Positions 1-8,600 of a DNA stretch of 38,136 nucleotides are shown here, piece by piece. The stretch's first letter is position 1. Every line of letters starts with the position of its first letter. Source of the DNA: Mesorhizobium amorphae (GTDB lineage Bacteria > Pseudomonadota > Alphaproteobacteria > Rhizobiales > Rhizobiaceae). The notes beneath the pieces are model-generated. The model was given only the letters and a program-made list of their open reading frames with translations, did no database searches and was not told where the DNA came from. The translations under genes were made by a program, and so were the position numbers. The DNA lies in the NCBI GenBank assembly GCA_003240775.1, contig QFNI01000037.1:1-38136 (forward strand), in the 5' to 3' direction.

Positions 1-72
1 ATCATCGCCGTCACACACCGCACCTCGATGATCCGCAACGGCGATCAGGTCGTGCGGCTCGGCGAGGGTTGA
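1..72 (+). CDS. C-terminal end of an ABC-type ATPase (partial)
   Basis: Only the last 23 codons are in the window, ending at TGA 70-72. They read through a segment with Ala-Val-Thr-His-Arg followed by an Asp-Gln-Val-Val-Arg-Leu stretch. This resembles the end of ABC ATPase domains: the H-loop histidine in a THR context, then a short beta strand and a Gly-rich turn, as seen in ABC exporters with a fused membrane domain. No Walker motifs are in view because the gene starts before the window, so substrate and subfamily cannot be judged. It could be another P-loop family, but the H-loop context makes the ABC reading the best one. Confidence 0.5.
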   Translation: MIAVTHRTSMIRNGDQVVRLGEG

Positions 73-241
73 GGCGTTTCATTCGTGAGCTTCAGCAGGA
101 TCCACATCCCAGAGGCGACAAGCATCATGAAAGCTGAGCACGGAAGCGGCCCGCCCGCTTCTGCCCCTGCACGGTCGGTTGGTGCCGTTTTTGAAAACCA
201 GCTAAGCTGCCGTTCGAGTTCAACCACCCCGAACGATCTTC

Positions 242-628
242 ATGTTCTCGCACGCCACTCTCGGCTCTTCGGATCTGGACACCGCGCGCCGCTTCTACGA
301 TCCTCTGATGGAGGCCTTGGGCTTCAAGCTGAAGTTCGCCGACGAGCGGTGGATGGGGTGGAAGCCGCCTGCCTCCGACAGACCCCTCTTCATCGTCATG
401 CGCCCCTTCAACAGACAGCCTGTGTCCGTGGGGAATGGACAGATGATCGCCTTTCTGGCGGAGAGCCGATCCAAGGTGGACCTCTGCCATGCTCTGGCGA
501 TCGAGCATGGCGGGACATGCGAAGGGAGACCGGGGCTGCGGCCCGAATATCACCCCAACTATTACGGCGCTTACTTTCGCGACCCGGACGGCAACAAGGT
601 CTGCGTCTGCTGTCACGATGCCGGGTAA
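242..628 (+). CDS. VOC (glyoxalase/bleomycin-resistance fold) family protein
   Basis: A 128-residue protein with the layout of a single-chain VOC protein. The N-terminal strand has a His near residue 4, followed by an SSDLDTARRFYD helix start. A second beta-alpha-beta-beta-beta half ends in YFRDPDGNKVCV, the usual C-terminal VOC signature. These proteins bind a divalent metal and act as lyases, dioxygenases or binding proteins; the substrate cannot be told from sequence. The upstream Shine-Dalgarno is poor, but ATG 242 places the conserved first strand at the N terminus as usual. It stands alone, 169 bases after the partial ATPase gene and head-to-head with nothing obvious. The C terminus has an odd Cys-Cys pair (CVCCHDAG). 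Confidence 0.85.
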   Translation: MFSHATLGSSDLDTARRFYDPLMEALGFKLKFADERWMGWKPPASDRPLFIVMRPFNRQPVSVGNGQMIAFLAESRSKVDLCHALAIEHGGTCEGRPGLRPEYHPNYYGAYFRDPDGNKVCVCCHDAG

Positions 629-761
629 GCCAACAACGGCGGGTTTCAGGCAAGTCGATCAGCAGCACGCTTCAGGAAAGCGAACCGATCCACAGCCATC
701 GGCATACCAACCCTCCATTGGTTGCCTCTAGGGCCGTCCTTTCCGGGGGGCTGGCTGCTGC

Positions 762-1505
762 TCAGGTGACCGGCCGTGGCTGGGCCACCTCCCCGTATTC
801 GTCGTGCAGGCGCCACCACTCGTAAGGCTTGCCCTGCGGCCGGCCCGGCGGACTATCCTCCCATTCTTCCTGTCGGCCGAGCGGCGTCAGGTCTAGAAGG
901 GAAAACATCGTTCCGATCGCCTCCCCGCCACGCCCGTTCACGAAGTATGTCCGGAAGACGCTGTCGCCATTCCGGATGAACACATTGAACCCGAACATCT
1001 CCGCTACGTCGAAATCGGTCGAGAAGTCGTCGTCGAGCACGGTCACGAACGGCAGGTCCCACCCCATGCGTGATTTGTACTGGTTGGTCAGGTCCGGCGG
1101 AGCGGTGGTTGCGAAGACGAGGGACGTGTCCCGAGCCGCGAGGTGCGCTGCATGCGTGGTGCTGTCCGCGAGCCAGGAGCAACCAGGACATGCGCCATCC
1201 GGCCAGTTGACGACGTCCGGGGCGTAAAAGAACCGATAGACGATCAACTGTCGACGTCCGTCGAACAGGCCGAGGAGGTCGGTTTCTCCTTCCGCGCGCT
1301 GGAAGCGATAATCGTTGCGCACAGGCGTCATCGGCATCCGACGGCGTTTGGCGACCAAGGCATCGCGTGCCTTCATCAGCCGCTTTTCCTCGATCAACAG
1401 TTCGGCGTGTGCCGCACGCCACGCTGCATCATCGACGACTTGCGGAAAAGCGATGCTGTCCGCGAGCATCGACGGTGCCGGAACAGCAGGTCCGCTGTGC
1501 TTCAT
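762..1505 (-). CDS. DUF899 family thioredoxin-like protein
   Basis: The product is 247 residues and matches the DUF899 family throughout. It has an N-terminal helical part rich in KRLMKARDALVAKRRRMP, then a core with FDGRRQLIVYRFFY, a CPGC motif at residues 106-109 in a thioredoxin-like setting, and a C-terminal EYGEVAQPRP tail. The family is predicted to be thioredoxin-fold and possibly redox-active, but its physiological role is unsettled. I place the start at ATG 1505 because an AGGAG Shine-Dalgarno lies 7-8 bases upstream. The frame stays open to 1553, but that extension lacks a ribosome site. It is transcribed alone on the minus strand, in the same direction as the DeoR regulator upstream. 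Confidence 0.85.
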   Translation of the reverse strand: MKHSGPAVPAPSMLADSIAFPQVVDDAAWRAAHAELLIEEKRLMKARDALVAKRRRMPMTPVRNDYRFQRAEGETDLLGLFDGRRQLIVYRFFYAPDVVNWPDGACPGCSWLADSTTHAAHLAARDTSLVFATTAPPDLTNQYKSRMGWDLPFVTVLDDDFSTDFDVAEMFGFNVFIRNGDSVFRTYFVNGRGGEAIGTMFSLLDLTPLGRQEEWEDSPPGRPQGKPYEWWRLHDEYGEVAQPRPVT

Positions 1506-1840
1506 CTGCTCGACTCCTGTCCATCGCATCTGACGCTTGTTTATAGTGATCACTGAGTGGGCGGGTAGATACGCAAGCTGATTGCGGCTCTCTCGAAATC
1601 GGCCTCCAGTGGAATGAATCCAGCCATCTCATGTGGCGTTCTTGATTGAGAAAGGCAGCCGCACCGCGCAACTTCGGCAATCGTCAACCGCCTTCCACCC
1701 AACGCAGCCGCGGGACGCGGCCCGGAAGGAGGCTGGAAGCGGACTTTTCGTTTCTGATGAAGTATCGGAGAAGGCTGCCTTTGGCTTCCGACCCGTTCCC
1801 GACATCGGGCCGAGGGGTAGCTCCACCTCGAAGCGGTCGC

Positions 1841-2596
1841 TCACGACTGGACGATGGCAAGGTTCGCCGATCGGAACGCTTCGAGTGTCGGTTTTGTCAG
1901 TCCGCCCTCGGTGACGAGCGTGGTGATGTCGGCGAGCGGCACGATACCGTAGGGCGAGGCTGCCCCGAGCTTCTCGCGCGTTGCCAGAACGATCGTCTCG
2001 GCCGACTGCCGCACGATGAGCCGCTTGATCGCGGCCTCCTCCCCATCGCCTGTGGTCGCCCCGATCTCGGGATGGAGACCCGTCACGCCCATGACGTAGA
2101 CGTCGATCCGGATGCGGGCGATCGCCTCCGCACTGGCCGCGCCGACGGCCACAACAGAATGCTTGAAGAGCCGTCCCCCGATCAGGTCCACTTCGATCGT
2201 AGGATGCCGAGCCAGCTCCACGGCGATGCTCGGGCTGTGTGTGACGACCGTCACCTTGAGGTCGCGTGGAAGGTGGCGCGCCAGTTGCACGTTCGTCGTA
2301 CCGCCATCGAGGAACACGATCTGTCCCGGCCGGATCAATCCGGCGGCGGCACGACCCAGGGCGGCCTTGGCAGGCGTTGCGGCTCGCTCGCGTTCCGTGA
2401 AGTCCGCAACCGCCGGGGACGCCGGCAAAGCGCCGCCATGGACGCGTTGCAGCAGCCCCTCGGCTGCCAGCTCGCGCAGATCGCGACGGATTGTGTCTTC
2501 TGAAACCCCATACTCCCGACTGAACGCTTTGGCGACCAGCCGGCCGTCGCGCTGCAACACCTCTTGGATGCGCGTCTTGCGTTCCCTCGTCAGCAT
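1841..2596 (-). CDS. DeoR/GlpR-family transcriptional repressor
   Basis: The product is 251 residues, the standard DeoR-family length. The N terminus carries the winged helix-turn-helix (roughly residues 5-58), with a recognition region reading VSEDTIRRDLRELAAEGLLQRVHGG, split here as the family-typical TIRRDL and RVHGG motifs. The C-terminal sensor domain (about 75-235) has the FLDGGTTN phosphosugar-binding loop and a later VMGVTGLH segment. Such regulators usually sense a phosphorylated sugar or nucleoside-derived metabolite. A GGGAG ribosome site precedes ATG 2596. It is divergent from the Nudix gene at 2705, and the shared intergenic region holds three spaced ACGAAA repeats that probably form its operator, so autoregulation plus control of the Nudix pair is likely. 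Confidence 0.92.
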   Translation of the reverse strand: MLTRERKTRIQEVLQRDGRLVAKAFSREYGVSEDTIRRDLRELAAEGLLQRVHGGALPASPAVADFTERERAATPAKAALGRAAAGLIRPGQIVFLDGGTTNVQLARHLPRDLKVTVVTHSPSIAVELARHPTIEVDLIGGRLFKHSVVAVGAASAEAIARIRIDVYVMGVTGLHPEIGATTGDGEEAAIKRLIVRQSAETIVLATREKLGAASPYGIVPLADITTLVTEGGLTKPTLEAFRSANLAIVQS

Positions 2597-2613
2597 GCAC
2601 TAGCTCCCGTTGA

Positions 2614-2650
2614 ACGAAATTACTTGACTCTGCACGAAATTACACGAAAC
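2614..2650. promoter_or_regulatory. Probable DeoR operator: three ACGAAA direct repeats
   Basis: ACGAAATTAC occurs at 2614-2623 and again at 2634-2643, and ACGAAAC follows at 2644-2650. The repeat starts are 20 and 10 bases apart, so all three copies face the same side of the helix. DeoR-family repressors commonly bind TTTCG/CGAAA-type direct repeats with helical spacing. The site lies between the divergent DeoR and Nudix genes. A TTGACT hexamer (2624-2629) that could serve as a -35 element sits inside it, although no clear -10 follows. Binding by the adjacent regulator is inferred. Confidence 0.6.
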
Positions 2651-2704
2651 GCTGGCCGTCATCCAGGGGCCGATCGTCGGCTCTCATGAGTTCGAGGAGC
2701 CGAC

Positions 2705-3319
2705 ATGAGCGTTGCCCATCGCATCCGGGTCGAGGACGTGCGCGTCCTGTCCGACGACTGGTATGTCTTGAAGAAAACGACATTCGCGTTCCAGCGTGGC
2801 GACGGAACTTGGCAACAGCAGTCGAGAGAGACCTACGATCGGGGCAACGGCGCCACCATCCTGCTCTATGATCCGGATCGCCGCACCGTCATCCTGACAC
2901 GCCAGTTTCGCTACCCCGCCTTCGTCAACGGGCACGACGATCTCCTGATCGAGGCGCCGGCGGGGCTTCTCGATCGGGTCGCGCCGGACGTGCGCATCCG
3001 GGCCGAGGTCGAGGAGGAAACGGGCTACCGCGTGCGCGAGGTTCGTCCGGTCTTCGACGCCTTCATGAGCCCGGGCTCGGTGACGGAACGGCTGCACTTC
3101 TTCGTCGGTGCCTACGAACCGGGCGACCGGACATCCCAAGGCGGCGGCAACGAAGCCGAAGGCGAGGACATCGCGGTGCTCGAGGTCGGCATCGCGGACG
3201 CGCTTGCCATGATCGCGTCGGGCGCGATCCGCGATGGCAAGACGATCATGCTCCTGCAATACGCCGCCCTTCACCTCTTCTCGCCGGCGGTGCCGAGCGG
3301 CGAGGTTGGCTCACGCTGA
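2705..3319 (+). CDS. Nudix hydrolase, NudK/ADP-ribose pyrophosphatase-like
   Basis: A 204-residue protein with a Nudix box at about residues 87-109. It keeps the metal-binding AEVEEETGY helix, with Glu101, Glu104 and Glu105, after an EAPAGLLD loop. The first conserved Glu of the consensus box (seven residues after the Gly) is Ala here, as happens in some family members. The order RQFRYP, EAPAGLLD, then SPGSVTERLHFFVG is that of the NudK/ADP-ribose pyrophosphatase group, which hydrolyses GDP-mannose, ADP-ribose and similar nucleotide sugars. ATG 2705 follows GAGGAG with good spacing. It overlaps the next small gene in a CTGA arrangement, so the two are probably co-translated under DeoR control. 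Confidence 0.88.
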   Translation: MSVAHRIRVEDVRVLSDDWYVLKKTTFAFQRGDGTWQQQSRETYDRGNGATILLYDPDRRTVILTRQFRYPAFVNGHDDLLIEAPAGLLDRVAPDVRIRAEVEEETGYRVREVRPVFDAFMSPGSVTERLHFFVGAYEPGDRTSQGGGNEAEGEDIAVLEVGIADALAMIASGAIRDGKTIMLLQYAALHLFSPAVPSGEVGSR

Positions 3320-3672
3320 TCCTCATCGCCGGACCCTATCGCTCCGGGACGGGCGACGATCCCGAAAAGATGGCCGCGAACCTCAGGCGTCTCGAAGAGG
3401 CATCCTGGCCGCTCTTCGAAGCGGGGCATGTTCCCATGATCGGTGAGTGGGTCGCTCTGCCCGTCTGGCGGTCGGCCGGCGGCAAGGCTTTGGGCGACGC
3501 CCTTTACAACGAAATCTTCTATCCGACCGCCGAACGCCTTCTCCAGGTCTGCGATGCCGTTCTGCGTCTCCCCGGCGCATCGAAGGGCGCCGACAACGAC
3601 GTCCGACTGGCGCAGGAGCGGAGACTGCCGGTCTACTACGCCCTGAGTGACGTTCCCAGGGCCCGAAGCTAG
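3316..3672 (+). CDS. Small nucleoside 2-deoxyribosyltransferase-like (DUF4406-type) protein, probable CTG start
   Basis: The 118-residue product begins LILIAGPYRSGTGDDPEKM, a glycine-rich first strand and loop typical of DUF4406/nucleoside 2-deoxyribosyltransferase-like proteins. The first ATG in frame (3370) would delete that core strand, so translation most likely starts at CTG 3316. This CTG overlaps the Nudix stop codon as CTGA, exactly where ATGA overlaps normally sit, and GAGG (3302-3305) lies 10 bases upstream. Later segments SWPLFEAGHVPMIGEW and a C-terminal GADNDVRLAQERRLPVYY fit the fold. The pairing with a Nudix hydrolase suggests processing of a nucleotide or ADP-ribose derivative. 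Family assignment is from motif memory; the activity is unproven. Confidence 0.75.
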   Translation: MILIAGPYRSGTGDDPEKMAANLRRLEEASWPLFEAGHVPMIGEWVALPVWRSAGGKALGDALYNEIFYPTAERLLQVCDAVLRLPGASKGADNDVRLAQERRLPVYYALSDVPRARS

Positions 3673-3759
3673 CGGCATTGATGAGGTTGCTCGCGCTTGT
3701 GGTCTCGTCCACGCTGTCTTGCGTCTTCCATAGCCTTCTGCTGCCCGTGTGACACCGCG

Positions 3760-3850
3760 GCATGGTAGGGAGCCTTGCTCAAACGAGAGGTGCGGCGCAC
3801 TGAAATCCCTGCGCCGGATCATCACCGGCGAGAGGAGTGTCCTACCATGC
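3760..3850. repeat. 10-base inverted repeat spanning the TetR start codon
   Basis: GCATGGTAGG at 3760-3769 is the exact reverse complement of CCTACCATGC at 3841-3850. The downstream arm contains the ATG (3847-3849) of the TetR-family gene. The arms are separated by 71 bases. This could be a leader-RNA pairing that hides the start codon, or two operator half-sites for autoregulation. It may also be chance, though a perfect 10-base match in so short a leader is uncommon. Confidence 0.4.
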
Positions 3851-4485
3851 GCAAGACGGCAGCCGATGTGCGAAAGCCTGAGATCGTGGTGGCGGCCTTC
3901 GAAGCCATCCGCAAGCATGGGATGCCGATGCCGTCCTATGACCAGATCGCTTCCGAGGGCGGGCTGTCCCGGCAACTGATCCGACACTACTTTCCCGATC
4001 CCGAAGCGCTCATGGAAAGTGTCTGCGATCATCTGGCGGCTGCTTACCGCGATTGTATGATGAAGGGCATCATCGCGGCCGGGCAGGCCGAGCGGCTGCC
4101 GGTCTTTCTTGATTTCTACTTCGACTTCCTGGCCGGCAAAGGGCTGCCCAAGCCCAAGGATGACACGGTCTACGACGCGATGATGGCGCTCGCCGCCTCG
4201 TCGGAGCCCATTCGCAAGAATCTGCACGGGCAATACACGCTGCTCTGGCACACCATCGCGCATGAGGTGCAGATCAGTCATCCGACGCTGCCGCAGGTGG
4301 CCTGCCGGGAGATCGCCTTCCTCTTCGTGTCGCTGATGTATGGCCACTGGAAGATGGTGGCCTCACTCGGCTTTTCGCGTGCCTACAACCGGGTCACCCG
4401 TGAGGCGGTGGATCGCCTGATCCAATCCTATCTCGAGCGGTTCGAGGACCCTGACATTTCTGCCACAGATCCTTCCGCTACGTAG
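3847..4485 (+). CDS. TetR-family transcriptional regulator
   Basis: The product is 212 residues with a TetR-type N-terminal helix-turn-helix (about residues 10-55). Its signature is IVVAAFEAIRKHG, then a YDQIASEGGLSRQLIRHYFP recognition segment and an ALMESVCDHL helix. The C-terminal two thirds are a helical ligand-binding domain with no recognisable subfamily. The start at ATG 3847 follows a GAGAGGAG ribosome site; the frame is open 72 bases further upstream, but that stretch has no family similarity. Its target is unclear. It is followed by a 426-base gap before the dioxygenase gene on the same strand, so it could regulate that gene or itself. Confidence 0.88.
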   Translation: MRKTAADVRKPEIVVAAFEAIRKHGMPMPSYDQIASEGGLSRQLIRHYFPDPEALMESVCDHLAAAYRDCMMKGIIAAGQAERLPVFLDFYFDFLAGKGLPKPKDDTVYDAMMALAASSEPIRKNLHGQYTLLWHTIAHEVQISHPTLPQVACREIAFLFVSLMYGHWKMVASLGFSRAYNRVTREAVDRLIQSYLERFEDPDISATDPSAT

Positions 4486-4911
4486 CCTCTTGATTTTTTC
4501 GTATTGAAAAATTCCTCCGCCATCCGCAAGGTGCATATGGTTGCAGGAGCGATGGGTTGTCGCGTTCTGGGGGTCTCCTTCCGCTCTCTGCAATTGTCGA
4601 AAAGAAAACGAGAGCTCGAAAAGGCTGCTCCACGTGACGTGTCCATCCGGCGGCAAGGCCGGAGCGCGTGACGACGGCTGCTGCCGTCTCGGATCCAGTC
4701 GCCACCGCGCGAAGAAGGCTTCGAGGCGCGGGCACGTAAGCTGAAGACCGGCTGCAAAGCGCGAGGCCCGCGTTTTGCGGCGGATATGCAGATGCACGAG
4801 ACACCCGCCTGCGGAAGCGTCGTTCCGCGGGAGCGATGCCGCTCGGCCCATGGGAGGGATGGATTTGGTGATCACATGGCCGCAGCCCGCATCGGCGAAG
4901 CCACTCCTGCC
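4486..4911. other. Intergenic gap with no supported gene
   Basis: This stretch lies between the TetR gene and the dioxygenase. It holds a short AT-rich hairpin-like sequence at 4495-4511 (TTTTTC, 5-base loop, GAAAAA), which is too weak to call a terminator with confidence. The open frames on both strands have no recognisable domains or ribosome sites. The in-frame extension of the dioxygenase from 4786 is not supported by the family's N terminus. I see no convincing iron-responsive operator by eye. Confidence 0.4.
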
Positions 4912-5577
4912 ATGATGGCAACCTGCCGCATCTTCAGCGCGGAAGACGCGGGCGCGCTGGCGCTTGAGGCGCAAGCCCTCCCCTGGATGGACGGCGCCTC
5001 CACCGCCGGCTGGCACGCGCGGCTCGTCAAGAACAACCGCCAGGCGGCGCCAGGAGCCGCTCTCGAACGCATCCAGCAGCGAATCCTTGAAGCGCTCCAG
5101 GCCGATGCGACAGTCATTTCTGCCTGCATGCCGCTTCGGCTCTCGCCTCCGCTGCTCAGCCGCTACGAGCCCGGCATGGCCTATGGCGATCATGTGGACG
5201 ATGCGGTTCGGCCGGGCGATCCACCCATGCGCGCCGACCTTTCCTTCACGCTGTTTCTCGTCGAGCCGGACACCTACAGCGGAGGCGATCTCGTGATCGG
5301 CTCGGGCGCCGTTGCGACCAGTGTGCGCCTGCCCGCGGGCTGCGCAGTGTTCTACCCGTCCGACACGCTTCACCGGGTGGAGCAGGTGACGGGTGGCGTG
5401 CGGCTCGCGGCCGTGGGCTGGATGCAGAGCCTCGTGCGCTCTGCCCAGCAGCGCGAAATCCTGCACGACCTCGACCTCGCCCGCCGCCATGTCTTCGAGA
5501 GCGCAGGCAAGGGCCCGCTCTTCGACACACTCGCCAAGACCCATGCCAACCTCCTCCGCCTCTGGGCGGAGATCTGA
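4912..5577 (+). CDS. PKHD-type Fe(II)/2-oxoglutarate dioxygenase, PiuC/YbiX family
   Basis: The 221-residue product aligns along its full length with the YbiX/PiuC family (about 225 residues). The N terminus MMATCRIFSAED corresponds to the family MM..IPGVLSPQD start, which is why I choose ATG 4912; ATG 4876 is an alternative. Iron ligands are His94 and Asp96 in YGDHVDDAV and His154 in DTLHRV. Arg164 (GGVRLA) would bind the 2-oxoglutarate carboxylate, and the family LVKNN motif and C-terminal LLRLWAEI are present. The family contains a prolyl/lysyl hydroxylase-type domain and is usually linked to siderophore receptors, but its substrates are not well defined. Here the gene ends 27 bases before an autotransporter gene, an unusual partner. 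Confidence 0.9.
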   Translation: MMATCRIFSAEDAGALALEAQALPWMDGASTAGWHARLVKNNRQAAPGAALERIQQRILEALQADATVISACMPLRLSPPLLSRYEPGMAYGDHVDDAVRPGDPPMRADLSFTLFLVEPDTYSGGDLVIGSGAVATSVRLPAGCAVFYPSDTLHRVEQVTGGVRLAAVGWMQSLVRSAQQREILHDLDLARRHVFESAGKGPLFDTLAKTHANLLRLWAEI

Positions 5578-5604
5578 CCGCAGACGAATTCCAGGGGGAC
5601 CACC

Positions 5605-8600
5605 ATGATACGTTCACACGCCCACGCAGCAGCTGCCCTTCTTGCCACGAGTTCGGCGCTCGCGATCGCGGCGCTGCTCGGCACCTCGGCAAGCGCGCTC
5701 GCCCAATGCGCGCCGGACCCCGTGGCAGCGAACGGCACCGTCACGTGTTCGGGCGCTGATGCAGACGGTTTCCGCACGGCGTCGAGCCCTGTGGCGGTGA
5801 ATGTGCAGACGGGTGCGGTGGTGCGCAACGCGGTCAATTCGGCCGATCCGACGATCCGCCTGGAAGGGAGCGGCATCGTCCGCAACGGCGGGCGCATCGA
5901 GGCCAACAACAATTCGTGGGCCATCGATGGCGGCATCGGCGCGACCGTGATCAACAGCAACACGATCGCCGCCACCGGAGGCAACGGCGTGACGATCCGC
6001 GATGCCCTGTTCCAGAACGCGCCCGACGCTGTGCTGACCGTGGTGGGCCGCCCGAACACGGGCGCTGTTGGCGTGCAGGCTCTGGAAGGCAGCACGGCCA
6101 TCAATTTCGAGCGCGCCCTGATCGGCGTGCGCGGCGACAACACCACAACCGGCATCTTCGCCACCCGTGACGGCTCGATAACCAACCGGGGTCGCATCGA
6201 GGTGACCGCCATCGGCGCTGCCAACGCCCAGGGGATCGAGGCAAGGCTCGAGGGCCCGCAAGGCCACCGCCTCGTCAACGAAGGCGCGATCGTCGTGAAT
6301 GGCGGCTTCGGCTCGGGCATGTCGATCGGCGACACGCAGGCCGGCGTGCGCAGCACTCTGCGCAACACCGGCACGATTGACGTGACGACGACGTTCACCG
6401 GCGGCGGCTTTGGACTCGTCGCGCTCGACAACGACCTCGCCGAGAACGCGGGCACCATCCTGATGCGCAGCCAGAACGGCATCGGCATCGCGCTTGCGGG
6501 CGTCGACGTCGAGGGCTTCAACACTGGCACGATCACGGTCGAGGGCCCGCTCGGCACGGGCGCCTCGCTGCTGGTCGGCTCCCGCGGCGCGGTCTTCAAC
6601 AATCTCGGTGCCGGCCTCATCGAGGCGACGGGGTCGGGCCTGGGCTCAGGCAGCAACGGGCTGACCTTCCAGGGCGGCGAGATCGGCCTTGCCCTTCCCG
6701 GCGCTTCGGCCGTGTTCGTGGGCGGCACGGAAGGCGAGGTCAACAACACCGCCACCCTGCGCGCCACCGGCGCGGGCTCGGCGGGCATTCAGGTCGGCGG
6801 CGCGAGCGACATCGATTTCGGCTTTCTCGGCACCCGCCCCGCCTTCGAGGGCAACATCATCTTCAACAGCGGCACGATCGAGGGCGCCCAGGCCGGCATC
6901 CGCTTCCAGGGCGACCCGGACTTCGGACTGCCGGGCCTTCGGATCCGCAACCGCGGTCTGATCACCGGCGACACGACTGGATCCGTCAATGGCGGCTTCG
7001 GCATCCTCTCGCGCGACGGCGTCATCAGCGTCCTCAACTTCCCGGAGGGAACGATCCGCGGCACGGGTGGCATCGCGATCGACGCCGCCGGCGCCTCAGC
7101 AGGTGCGGACGTGCTTTCGAACTTCGTGGAGAATGCCGGCCTCATCGAGGGCGACATCAATCTCGGTTCCGGCAACGACGCGATCGTGAATTCCGGTCGG
7201 ATCACGGGCGACTTGCGTTTCCGCGAGGGCGACGATGCGCTCGTGGTCCTGCCCACGGCCCGGTTCGGTGGCTCGATCGACATGGGTCAGGGCAACGACA
7301 CGCTCATCTTCGATGGTGAGGCCGGCACCGTGGGCGATGTCGCTCTCCTATCCAACGGGCAGTTCTTCGCCACCGGCGTGAACCTGATCCGCAAGACGGG
7401 CGCCGGAACCTGGCGCTTCGTGGGCGACAACATCGCTCCCGCGATCCAGCTCGCGCCCGGTGAGGTTTTGGAGGGCACCGCCGTGTTCGGCGCGGCCCTG
7501 CCCACGCTCGATCTCACCAACCGAGCGGCCGGCACCGTGGGAACGATCGGCAACGCGGTGTTCCGCGACTTCCTGAACGAGGGCACGCTCGATCCCGGCC
7601 AGTTCGGCAACGGCCCGCCGCTCGACACGCTGCGCGTCGCGGGCGACCTCGTTCTCGCCTCCACCAGCCGCTTCCTCGTCGACATCGACGCCACCGGCGC
7701 ATCCGACCTCGTGGAGGTGGGCGGCACGGCCACGCTCGGCGGCGCGCTCGTGGTGCGCGGGCTGGGCTATCCCACAGGCTTCGGCAGCAGCGGCACCTAC
7801 ACCATCCTCACCGCGGGCAACGGCGTCTCGGGCACCTTCGCCACCGTCAGCGACAACCTGCCGGACGTGGATGTGCGTGCGCTCTACGACAACCCCTCCA
7901 ATGTGCGCCTGACCTATGTGCGCGAGGGCACGCCTCCCACCGAGCCACCTGTCGCTCCGCCGGTGGAACCACCCGTCACACCTCCCACCGAGCCGCCGGT
8001 CACGCCGCCGACGGAACCCCCTGTGACGCCCCCGATCGAGCCGCCAGTCACCCCACCCGTGCAGCCGGACGCAAGCTTCACTCGCAAGGAAAACGCGCTC
8101 GCGGCAGTCTACGGCCATGCCCACGCAGGCATGGCGTTCTCCACGACGCTGGCCGACCGTTCGAGACGCGTGACTGGCGAGAGGGTGGCCCGTTCAGCAG
8201 CGGAGCCGCTCGCATATGACGACGCTGGGCTGACCGCCCGCATGGCGCCCAAGGCCTTTGCGCACGGCGCCGATGCAGTGGCGATGCCGGGTTTCGATCC
8301 AGGCGGCATCCAGGTTTGGGCGACGGCTTTCGGCCAGGGGCTGGATGTGGACGCCCATCTGGCCGGGCCAGGCTATCAGAGCCGTACCGGCGGCGTTGCG
8401 GGCGGCCTCGAATACATCTCCCGCGATGACGTGCGCGACATGCTCTTCGGTCTAGCCGGCGGCTACACGACGACCGACATCGACGTGATGGATGGGGGTG
8501 CGGCAACCGACAGCGGCCATGTCGGCATCTATGGCGCGCTGAGCCAAGGGCCGATCGCCCTGGAGGGCGCGCTCGCCTACAGCTTTGCCGACCACGAGTT

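Noticed and set aside
85..825. Plus-strand open frame overlapping the VOC gene
   Set aside because: Arg/Ser-rich content without a domain; the VOC gene in another frame explains the region.
5370..6788. Long minus-strand open frame (472 codons) across the autotransporter gene
   Set aside because: It is antisense to a clear coding region, has Pro/Ser/Arg-biased low-complexity content with no domain, and comes from high-GC codon structure.
7930..8067. Tandem repeat considered as a CRISPR array or satellite
   Set aside because: The 12-base units are contiguous, in frame and encode a PPxx protein linker, with no spacers.
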